This document shows, piece by piece, positions 24,431 through 30,814 of a stretch of 39,937 nucleotides of DNA; positions within the stretch are counted from its first letter, which is position 1; each line of letters starts with the position of its first letter. The translations under genes were made by a program, and so were the position numbers. The notes below the pieces were generated by a model that was not told the DNA's origin, made no database searches, and saw only the letters and a list, made by a program, of their open reading frames with translations. This stretch comes from Bryobacterales bacterium (GTDB lineage: Bacteria; Acidobacteriota; Terriglobia; Bryobacterales; Bryobacteraceae), in contig DAHVTI010000067.1 in the NCBI GenBank assembly GCA_027324255.1, positions 1-39,937 of the forward strand. The letters run 5' to 3'.

Positions 24431-26593
24431 TTACTTGAGGGCTTCTTCGAAGAAGCGGGTCTGCTGTACGTAGCGGTGCTGGGAGGCCTTGCCCATCAGG
24501 CCGTGGCTCTTGCCGGGGTAGATGTAGGTCTCGAAGCTCTTGCCGGCCAGTTGGAGGGCATTCATCATCTGCATGGTATTTCCGAAAAGCACGTTGTCGT
24601 CCTCGATGTTGTGCAGCAGGAGGAGCCTGCCCTTCAGGTTGGCGGCGGCGCTCACCGGGGAGCTGGCCTTATAGCCCTCCTCGTTTTCCTGCGGGAGGCC
24701 CATGTAGCGCTCGGTGTAGATGGTGTCGTAGTTGCGCCAGTCGGTAACGGCGGCGCCGGCCTGGAAGACGTCGGGGGCGTGGAGCAGGCAGTAGAGGGTC
24801 ATGTAGCCGCCGTAGCTCCAACCCTGCACGCCCACTCGCTTCGTGTCGGCGAAGCCGAGCGAGCCGAGGTACTTGATGCCTTCGAGCTGGTCGGCGAGCT
24901 CCTGCTTGCCCATGCGGCGGTAGAGAGGCGACTCGAACTTGTGGCCGCGGCCGCTGGAGCCGCGGTTGTCCATCTGCCAGATGAGGAATCCCTTGTGGGC
25001 CATCACCTGCTCCCAGTTGAGGCTGCCGGCCCAGGAGTTGCGGACGCTCTGGGCGTGCGGGCCGCCGTAGATTGAGACGATGACGGGGTACTTCTTCTGG
25101 GGATCGAAAGCGGCGGGCTTGATCAGGCGGCCGTAGAACACGGTGCCGTCGGCGCCCTTGAAGGTGTGGATCTCGGTCTTGAGGATTTCGTATTCCTGCT
25201 GGAGCTTGGTGTCGGCTTCTCGCCACACCTTCACCTCGCTGCCGTCGGCCCTGCGGAGGACGGTGCGGGAGGGGTTTTCGAGGCTGGAATAGGTGTCGAG
25301 GAAGAAGTCGCAGGCGGGGCTGATGTTGACGGCGTGTGTGCCGTCGCCTTTGGTGATCTGCTGTTTGGCCTTGCCGTCGAGGGCGACGGAGTAAAGCTGG
25401 CGGTCGAGGGGGCTGGTCTCGGTGCTGGTGAAAAAGACCTTGCGGGCCTTTTCGTCCACGCAGGCGATGGAGGAGACTTCCCAATCGCCTTTGGTGAGGC
25501 GGCGCTCTTCCTTGCCGTCGCGGGAGTGGATATAGAGATGGCGGAAGCCGTCCTTCTCACTCGACCGGAGGATGCGGCCGTCGCTGAGGAACTGGAAGTC
25601 GTCGGTGATGTTGATCCAGGCGGGGTCCTTCTCCTCGATGAGGAGGTGGGAGCGGCCGGTGGCGGGGTCGGCGGCGAGGATCCAGAGGTGGTCCTGGACG
25701 CGGTTGAGGCGGTGGGCGAGGACCTGCTTGGAATCAGGAGACCAGTGAATGCGGGCCAGAAGGTAATCGCGGGTCTCGCCGAAGTCCATCCAGCGGGTTT
25801 GGCCGCCGGAGGCGGGGACGATCCCGAGGCGGACGTCGGCGTTGGGGGTGCCTGCCTTGGGGTAGCGCTGGGGCTCAATCACGGCGGCGATCTTGACGTG
25901 GTCGCCGTGGGGGTAGAGTGGCTCGCGGCCGACCTCGAACTGGAGGTAGGCGATGGAGCGGGAGTCGGGGGACCACCAGTGAGCGGTACCGAGGTCGAGC
26001 TCTTCGGGGTAGACCCAGTCGAGCATGGCGTTGAAGCGGGTGGGGGAGGAGTCAAAGGTGAGGCGGGTCTGCTTGCGGGAGGCGAGGTCGAGAACGTAGA
26101 GTTCGGAGCCGCGGCGGAAGCTGACCTTGGCGCCGTCGGGGGAGAGCTTGGGGTCGCGCTCGGCTTCTTCGGTGGCGGTGAGCTGATCGACTTTGGCGGT
26201 GTCCTCGCTCCACAGGAAGAGGTCGCTGCCGGCGACGACGAGGAGCTTTTTGCCGTCGGCGGACCATTGGACGCGCTGGTCGCGGACGCGGCGGTTCTCC
26301 CAGCCCATACGCGTCTCGGCGGGCACCGGGCGGGCGAGCTTGGAGAGCGCCGACATCTGGAAGATCTCCTTCTCAGCGCCGGTGGCGGCCTCGTAGAGGA
26401 ACATCTTGTCGCCGCGCTGGACGGCCATGCGCTGGCCGCCGGGGGCCCAGATGGTGGAACCCGTCATGCCCATGGCGCCCATCATGCGGGACATGCCGCC
26501 GGAGAGGCTCTCGAGGGTGACCGGTTTCTTCTGCTGGGCGCCCAGGCTGAGGGCAGCCAGGGCGCAGAGTGCAATTCTGAGTTTCACAGCCAT
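24431..26593 (-). CDS. Exported dipeptidyl peptidase IV-type serine peptidase (S9B)
   Basis: A 720-residue exported peptidase removing dipeptides from peptide N-termini, usually after Pro or Ala. A signal peptide (LRIALCALAALSLGAQ) is followed by an eight-blade propeller with repeats such as PKLSPDGAKVSF and IHWSPDSKQVLAH. DWVYPEEL (192-199) supplies the double Glu that binds the substrate amino terminus. The alpha/beta-hydrolase domain carries VGVQGWSYGGYM (Ser593), NIEDDNVLF (Asp665) and YPGKSHGLM (His697), a complete triad. The start is ATG 26593; the frame runs upstream through non-coding sequence and over ruvX and is a shadow there. A perfect hairpin lies just after the stop. Probably periplasmic, in peptide scavenging. 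Confidence 0.94.
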   Translation of the reverse strand: MAVKLRIALCALAALSLGAQQKKPVTLESLSGGMSRMMGAMGMTGSTIWAPGGQRMAVQRGDKMFLYEAATGAEKEIFQMSALSKLARPVPAETRMGWENRRVRDQRVQWSADGKKLLVVAGSDLFLWSEDTAKVDQLTATEEAERDPKLSPDGAKVSFRRGSELYVLDLASRKQTRLTFDSSPTRFNAMLDWVYPEELDLGTAHWWSPDSRSIAYLQFEVGREPLYPHGDHVKIAAVIEPQRYPKAGTPNADVRLGIVPASGGQTRWMDFGETRDYLLARIHWSPDSKQVLAHRLNRVQDHLWILAADPATGRSHLLIEEKDPAWINITDDFQFLSDGRILRSSEKDGFRHLYIHSRDGKEERRLTKGDWEVSSIACVDEKARKVFFTSTETSPLDRQLYSVALDGKAKQQITKGDGTHAVNISPACDFFLDTYSSLENPSRTVLRRADGSEVKVWREADTKLQQEYEILKTEIHTFKGADGTVFYGRLIKPAAFDPQKKYPVIVSIYGGPHAQSVRNSWAGSLNWEQVMAHKGFLIWQMDNRGSSGRGHKFESPLYRRMGKQELADQLEGIKYLGSLGFADTKRVGVQGWSYGGYMTLYCLLHAPDVFQAGAAVTDWRNYDTIYTERYMGLPQENEEGYKASSPVSAAANLKGRLLLLHNIEDDNVLFGNTMQMMNALQLAGKSFETYIYPGKSHGLMGKASQHRYVQQTRFFEEALK

Positions 26594-26716
26594 GACTCCA
26601 AGAGAGGGTTGACGTTCCGGGCTCATTCGGGGCACGCGGCTCACGTCGCCGCGCACGCCCGCAATCGACCAGCATGGCACAATCAGGGTGTGGAGCAGAG
26701 CGGCAGCCGGACGGAG

Positions 26717-27148
26717 ATGCGGATTCTGGCGCTGGACGTGGGGCGACGGCGGATCGGGCTGGCGTTCAGCGACCCGGCGGGGCTGCCGCGCGGGCTGGAC
26801 GCGATGCAGCGCAAGACGATGCGGGAAGATATCGCGAGACTGGCGAACGTGGCGCGGGAGCGAAAGGTGGAGCTGTTCCTGGTGGGGCTGCCGCTGCACC
26901 GGAACGGGGAAGAAGGGGAGATGGCGGCGTTCGTGCGGACATTCGCGGAGCGGCTCGCGCGGGATACCGGCGTGGCGGTGGAGTACCAGGACGAGCGGCT
27001 GACGAGCGTGGAGGCGGAGGACCGGCTGAAGGCGGGGGGCATGAGCCTGAAGCGGATGCTGGCGGCCAAGCGGGACGGGGCAGTGGATACTCTGGCGGCG
27101 CTGATTCTGCTGGAAGAGTACCTGGGCGGAGAGGTGAAGGCCGAATGA
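26717..27148 (+). CDS. ruvX: RuvX (YqgF) Holliday-junction resolvase / pre-16S rRNA nuclease
   Basis: A 143-residue RNase H-fold nuclease. The start MRILALDVGRRRIGLAFSDP carries the first catalytic Asp (Asp7) in the D-x-G-xx-RIG signature. VELFLVGLPLHRNGEEGEMA provides the second conserved strand with Glu, and VEYQDERLTSVEAEDRL the 'DERLTS' motif. DGAVDTLAALILLEEYL supplies the last acidic residue. Family members process the 5' end of 16S rRNA and may cleave recombination junctions. CGGAG lies right before ATG 26717, which is tight; nine in-frame codons upstream start with GTG 26690. The stop overlaps the next start (ATGA), coupling it to mltG, a common bacterial gene order. Confidence 0.94.
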   Translation: MRILALDVGRRRIGLAFSDPAGLPRGLDAMQRKTMREDIARLANVARERKVELFLVGLPLHRNGEEGEMAAFVRTFAERLARDTGVAVEYQDERLTSVEAEDRLKAGGMSLKRMLAAKRDGAVDTLAALILLEEYLGGEVKAE

Positions 27149-28155
27149 AGAAACTGCTGCGGATGCTGGTGATCGCGGGCGTGCTGGCGGTGCTGGGCGG
27201 CGCGCACTACTTCGTGCGCATGGACCGCTATGCGGGGTTTGAAGTGCCGGTATTCGTTGACATTCCGCGGGGCACGCCGACGTTGCGCATCGGCGAGATG
27301 CTGGCGGAGGCCGGCGTGCTGCGGCATCCACTGCTGTTTCCGCTGGCGCGGCTGACGAAGCCCGGGGCCAAGCCGCAGGCGGGCGAATACCGCTTCGCGC
27401 GGGCGGCGACGCCGGCGGATGTGTTCACGCGCATCGCGAAAGGGGATGTGTACCTGGTGGAGCTGCGGGTGCCGGAGGGCAGCGACGTGTTCGACATAGC
27501 GGCGCTGGTGGAGAGGGCGGGGCTCGGGGCGGCGCCGGAATTCGCGCGCGCGGCGCTGCAGTACGAGGGCTACCTCTTTCCGTCCACGTACCGGTTCCGG
27601 AGGAACACGCCGGTGGAAGCGATTTGCCACACGATGCGGGCGCAGTTCGACAAGGTGTGGGAGGAACTGGGGGGTGGGGCGTCGCGGCAGGCGAGCGTGG
27701 TGACGCTGGCGTCGCTGGTGGAGACCGAGGCCGCGCTGGAGGAAGAGCGGGCGCGCATCGCGGGCGTCTACCGGAACCGGCTGGAGAAGGGGATGAGGCT
27801 GGAATGCGATCCAACGGTGGAGTACGCTTCCAAGCTGGAAGGACGGTGGCGTGGAATGATCCACAAATCGGACCTGGAGAGAGCGAGCCCTTATAACACC
27901 TACCGGCACGAGGGGCTGCCTCCGGGGCCGGTGGCGAACCCGGGCGAGGCGTCGTTGAAAGCGGCCCTGCGGCCGGAGGCGACCGACGCGCTGTATTTCG
28001 TGGCGCGGCCCGACCAGTCGAAAGGGCACGTTTTCAGCCGCGACTACGCAGCGCACCAGAAGGCGGTGGAAGCCTACCGCCGGGGACAGAAGAATGGCCG
28101 CAAAGAAGGCGCTTCTCATTCAGTGGCTGCGGAGACAAGGCGCAGAGCAGGTTGA
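27145..28155 (+). CDS. mltG: MltG endolytic murein transglycosylase
   Basis: A 336-residue inner-membrane protein that cuts nascent glycan strands in the periplasm and so sets their length. One N-terminal membrane helix (LRMLVIAGVLAVLGGAHYF) is followed by a LysM-like domain (VFVDIPRGTPTLRIGEML). The YceG domain shows YEGYLFPSTYRF, VVTLASLVETEAALEEERARIAGVYRNRL with catalytic Glu193, LECDPTVEYA and SPYNTYRHEGLPPGPVANPG. All motifs are in place. The last 20 or so residues (NGRKEGASHSVAAETRRRAG) are beyond the domain and are encoded in the 62-base overlap with the next gene. Translationally coupled to ruvX by ATGA. Confidence 0.95.
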   Translation: MKKLLRMLVIAGVLAVLGGAHYFVRMDRYAGFEVPVFVDIPRGTPTLRIGEMLAEAGVLRHPLLFPLARLTKPGAKPQAGEYRFARAATPADVFTRIAKGDVYLVELRVPEGSDVFDIAALVERAGLGAAPEFARAALQYEGYLFPSTYRFRRNTPVEAICHTMRAQFDKVWEELGGGASRQASVVTLASLVETEAALEEERARIAGVYRNRLEKGMRLECDPTVEYASKLEGRWRGMIHKSDLERASPYNTYRHEGLPPGPVANPGEASLKAALRPEATDALYFVARPDQSKGHVFSRDYAAHQKAVEAYRRGQKNGRKEGASHSVAAETRRRAG

Positions 28156-28525
28156 CGAGTCGCTCGCGTTCCGCGCCGCGGCGGAGCACCCGGGCGTGTC
28201 CGGGCGGACGCTGCGGGCGGCACTGCTGGAGTGCGGGCTGAAGTTGGCGCCGATGGTGGAAGGGGTGCGGCAGGATACGGCGGAGAATCTGGCTCGAACC
28301 CTGTTGGCGCTGGCGGCGGAGTACGAGGCGGGGGACGCGGCGCGGCGGCGGCAGGTGCGGGCGGCGGTGATCGAGGCGCGGCAGCACGCGGTGTTCGCGT
28401 CGCGGAACAAGCCGAAGGAGGAGGACCTGCTATGGCTGCGGGTGTGGCTGGAAAACCCGCCGCTGTTCGCGGAGTGGCTGGAGCTGCGCAGGCGGGCTTG
28501 CGAAGAACGGGAGCATGCGGTGTGA
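28094..28525 (+). CDS. Hypothetical protein overlapping mltG
   Basis: A 143-residue, mostly helical, Arg/Ala/Glu-rich protein I do not recognise. No signal peptide, membrane segment or catalytic motif is seen. It begins MAAKKALLIQWLRRQGAEQV and has a middle part LARTLLALAAEYEAGDAARR and a tail PPLFAEWLELRRRACEE. The ATG lies 62 bases inside mltG in another frame, so translation is probably coupled to mltG. Support for its being real: a continuous frame with plausible amphipathic helices that runs well beyond the mltG stop and fills the space to the next gene. The small basic/acidic helical make-up would suit a nucleic-acid or protein-binding helper, but that is a guess. Confidence 0.65.
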   Translation: MAAKKALLIQWLRRQGAEQVDESLAFRAAAEHPGVSGRTLRAALLECGLKLAPMVEGVRQDTAENLARTLLALAAEYEAGDAARRRQVRAAVIEARQHAVFASRNKPKEEDLLWLRVWLENPPLFAEWLELRRRACEEREHAV

Positions 28526-28532
28526 TAGTCGC

Positions 28533-29669
28533 ATGACCACCACCCGCCGGACCTTTCTGCAGGGCGCCAGCGCCGGCGTCTGTGCCGCCACCTCCGCGCA
28601 CGCCGCGCCGAAGCCGCTGTGGCTCTACATCGGGGCCTACACGAGCGAGACGAACAAGGGCATCACCGTGGCGAAGCTGGACCCGGCCACGGGCGCCATC
28701 ACCGGCATGACGCTGGCGGCGGAGACGTCGAACCCGACGTTCCTGGAGCTGCACCCGAACGGCAGGTGGCTGTACTCGATCTGCGAGATCGGCAACTACG
28801 CGGGTCAGAAGGCGGGAGCGCTGTGCGCGTGGTCCATCGACAAGGCGACAGGCAAGCTGGCGGCGCTCAACACGGTGTCGACGAAAGGCTCCGGACCGTG
28901 CCACGTGAACCTCGACCACAAGGGGCGCATGGCGATGATCGCCAACTACGGCAGCGGCAGCGTGGCGTCATTCAAGATTCAGCCGGACGGCCGCCTGAGT
29001 GAGGCGGTGAGTTTCTTCCAGCACCAGGGCAGCGGTCCGGTGAAGGGGCGGCAGGCGGGGCCGCACGCGCACTCGATCAACCCGGCGCCGGACAACAGGT
29101 ACGCCGTGGCGTGCGACCTGGGCACGGACGAGGTGAGCATCTACGAAATGACGCCGGCTACCGCGGAGCTGAAGGCGCACAACGCGGTGAAGCTGGCGCC
29201 GGGCAGCGGCCCGCGGCACTTCGCCTGGCATCCGAACGGGCGGTACGGCTACGCGGTGAACGAGCTGAACTCGACCGTGACGGCGTTCATGTACGGCGAC
29301 GGGAACCTGGAGGAGATCCACTCGGTCTCGACGCTGCCGGCGGGGTTCAAGGGGACGAACTATCCGGCGGAGGTCCGCGTGCACCCCAGCGGGCGGTGGC
29401 TGTACGCATCCAACCGCGGCGAGGATTCGATTGCGGCGTTCAGCGTGGATGCGAAGACGGGCAAGCTCGCCCCGCTCGGCAACACGCCCACTCAGGGCGT
29501 GCAGCCGCGGAACTTCTTCATCGAACCGTCGGGCAAGTGGCTGCTGGCGGCCAACCAAAAAACGAACAACGTGATCGTATTCGAGGTGGATGCGCGCACG
29601 GGCAAGTTGCAGAACACGGGCCAGGGGATCACGGTGGGGCAGCCGGTCTGCCTGCGGACGCTGAGGTGA
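28533..29669 (+). CDS. Tat-exported lactonase-family (6-phosphogluconolactonase-like) beta-propeller protein
   Basis: A 378-residue seven-blade propeller of the lactonase family (PF10282), known for the YbhE/Pgl 6-phosphogluconolactonase. The N-terminus TTTRRTFLQGASAGVCAATSAHA is a Tat signal with twin Arg and an AHA cleavage site, so it is exported folded. Repeats seen include LWLYIGAYTSETNKGI, NPTFLELHPNGRWLYSI, GSGPCHVNLDHKGRMAMIANYGSGSV, GSGPRHFAWHPNGRYGYAVNEL and GVQPRNFFIEPSGKWLLAANQ. Because Tat-exported members would not meet cytosolic 6-phosphogluconolactone, a different lactone or sugar substrate is likely. ATG 28533 is chosen as it begins the Tat signal; six in-frame codons lie upstream. 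Confidence 0.88.
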   Translation: MTTTRRTFLQGASAGVCAATSAHAAPKPLWLYIGAYTSETNKGITVAKLDPATGAITGMTLAAETSNPTFLELHPNGRWLYSICEIGNYAGQKAGALCAWSIDKATGKLAALNTVSTKGSGPCHVNLDHKGRMAMIANYGSGSVASFKIQPDGRLSEAVSFFQHQGSGPVKGRQAGPHAHSINPAPDNRYAVACDLGTDEVSIYEMTPATAELKAHNAVKLAPGSGPRHFAWHPNGRYGYAVNELNSTVTAFMYGDGNLEEIHSVSTLPAGFKGTNYPAEVRVHPSGRWLYASNRGEDSIAAFSVDAKTGKLAPLGNTPTQGVQPRNFFIEPSGKWLLAANQKTNNVIVFEVDARTGKLQNTGQGITVGQPVCLRTLR

Positions 29670-30028
29670 AAATTCGCCGATAGTGTACTGTTCGGGGCTG
29701 ACTTGGGGGCACCTGCCGAGCTGGGCATTTGCGACGCATTTGCCCTGAATACTAACCTGTCAAACGGTTCCATCTGGCTGGCAGTGCTTCATGTAAGTAT
29801 TTATTTATCTGTAACTTGTGAGGTTATTTCTCGCGTTACTTTTCAAGTGGCGAGATGCAGGAGTACTAACTAAAGATAATACCGTTCCAGTACTCTCATT
29901 TTGTTTTTCGTTCCGAAATTCTACCAAAGATTTAGGAATCTTCTCCTATACTCAAACTGTCTACGTAAACCTACGTATACACCCATCAGTATCTCTTCGG
30001 AGAACAAGAGGGGAAGAGGAGGAGAGGG
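29670..30028. other. AT-rich intergenic leader before the second PEP-CTERM gene
   Basis: A 359-base gene-free stretch. By hand count 29791-30000 is 77/210 G+C, about 37%, against roughly two thirds in neighbouring genes. It holds GAGTACT/AGTACTC inverted repeats (29861-29867 and 29889-29895, 21-base gap), a TATACT hexamer at 29947-29952, and TACGTA twice (29962-29967, 29972-29977). A 76-codon frame from GTG 29818 exists but has no ribosome site or recognisable product, so I leave it out. Likely a promoter/operator region, possibly foreign DNA. Confidence 0.6.
29947..29977 (+). promoter_or_regulatory. Candidate -10 box and paired TACGTA palindromes
   Basis: TATACT at 29947-29952 resembles a sigma-70 -10 element; no good -35 is seen 16-18 bases before it. 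Two palindromes TACGTA follow with centres 10 bases apart, one helical turn, within the longer direct repeat CTACGTA. Their place just after a possible -10 would suit a repressor site for the PEP-CTERM gene starting at 30029. Weak evidence. Confidence 0.3.
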
Positions 30029-30724
30029 ATGGCCCCACTGAAAGCTAGAGTGAATGCGGTCTTCTGGGTCTTCGTGGCAGCGGTCGTGCTGTGCGGGACA
30101 GGTGTGACCGCCACCGCCGCGCCGATCGGAGTCACCTACGGGTGCCCTGACCCCAGCAAGTGCAACGGATACGAATACGCGGTTTGGGCTGAGGGAGACG
30201 GTTCAGGGAATTGGCTGATCAACGTGGGCATGCTCACGGACGGCCCTGGCGCGATCTTCGCAGTTGCGATCAAGGACTTTGCCACGAGCTACACATATCA
30301 AACCAGCGACGTGATGGCGGCTGCGCCGCTCGACTCGGCTCAGGACTGGACAGTGTCGCAGAATGAACTGAACGCCAACGGCTGCCAGGGAGGCGCTTCG
30401 GGAGGATTGTGCGCGCAATACTTCGATCCCCTTGGTTTGCCTTTTGACGGCGATGGCAACGAGATGATCTGGACGTTCAAGATCTCAGCCCCAGGCGGGC
30501 TGAACGACTTCTTGCACCTGAAGTACACATTTGTGGACGATGACGGAAAGAAGGTCGGCTCGCTGGGATCGTACGACATCAATTTCAGTTGCGGCGTCGT
30601 TGACGCGTGCGCCGAGATTCCGGACGATCCGGCGCCGCCGCCGGTTCCCGAGCCCGCGACGATGGGTCTGCTTGGAACGGGCTTGGCTGGCTTGGCCTTG
30701 CTGGCTCGCCGGCGCCGGTCCTGA
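30029..30724 (+). CDS. PEP-CTERM sorting-domain protein
   Basis: A 231-residue exported protein. AGGAGG lies 6 bases before the ATG. A signal peptide (VFWVFVAAVVLCGTGVTATAA) precedes a beta-rich body with several Cys (YGCPDPSKCNGYEYAVW, NANGCQGGASGGLC, INFSCGVVDAC) that probably form disulfides outside the cytosol. The end is a canonical sorting signal: VPEPATMGLLGTGLAGLALL followed by ARRRRS, recognised by an exosortase encoded elsewhere. The body does not resemble the PEP-CTERM protein at 243-863. Its codon choice is less GC-extreme than its neighbours and its leader is AT-rich. A strong hairpin lies 17 bases after the stop. Confidence 0.88.
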   Translation: MAPLKARVNAVFWVFVAAVVLCGTGVTATAAPIGVTYGCPDPSKCNGYEYAVWAEGDGSGNWLINVGMLTDGPGAIFAVAIKDFATSYTYQTSDVMAAAPLDSAQDWTVSQNELNANGCQGGASGGLCAQYFDPLGLPFDGDGNEMIWTFKISAPGGLNDFLHLKYTFVDDDGKKVGSLGSYDINFSCGVVDACAEIPDDPAPPPVPEPATMGLLGTGLAGLALLARRRRS

Positions 30725-30741
30725 TTTGATAGAGAAACGAG

Positions 30742-30781
30742 CACAACGGCCCGCCGACTGAGTGGTTGGCGGGTCGTTGTG
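30742..30781. terminator. Long stem-loop between convergent genes
   Basis: Arms 30742-30758 and 30765-30781 pair over 17 positions, 15 Watson-Crick plus two G-U, around a TGAGTG loop. It lies between the convergent PEP-CTERM and metalloprotease genes, so it may end transcripts from both sides. There is no T run, so mechanism is uncertain. Confidence 0.6.
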
Positions 30782-30814
30782 TGTCTGGCGGCCGGCGGAA
30801 CGGCGGTGCGTGAG

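Noticed and set aside
25166-26716. Long N-terminal extension of the ruvX frame opposite the DPP-IV gene
   Set aside because: The DPP-IV triad and propeller are clear on the minus strand; only the part from about 26717 matches RuvX.
29770-29800. Sigma-54 promoter at TGGCAG upstream of the PEP-CTERM gene
   Set aside because: The -24 GG is present but the -12 GC element does not line up at the required spacing.
29818-30048. 76-codon frame in the AT-rich leader
   Set aside because: GTG start without ribosome site, no recognisable fold, and it overlaps the PEP-CTERM start. Kept as non-coding.
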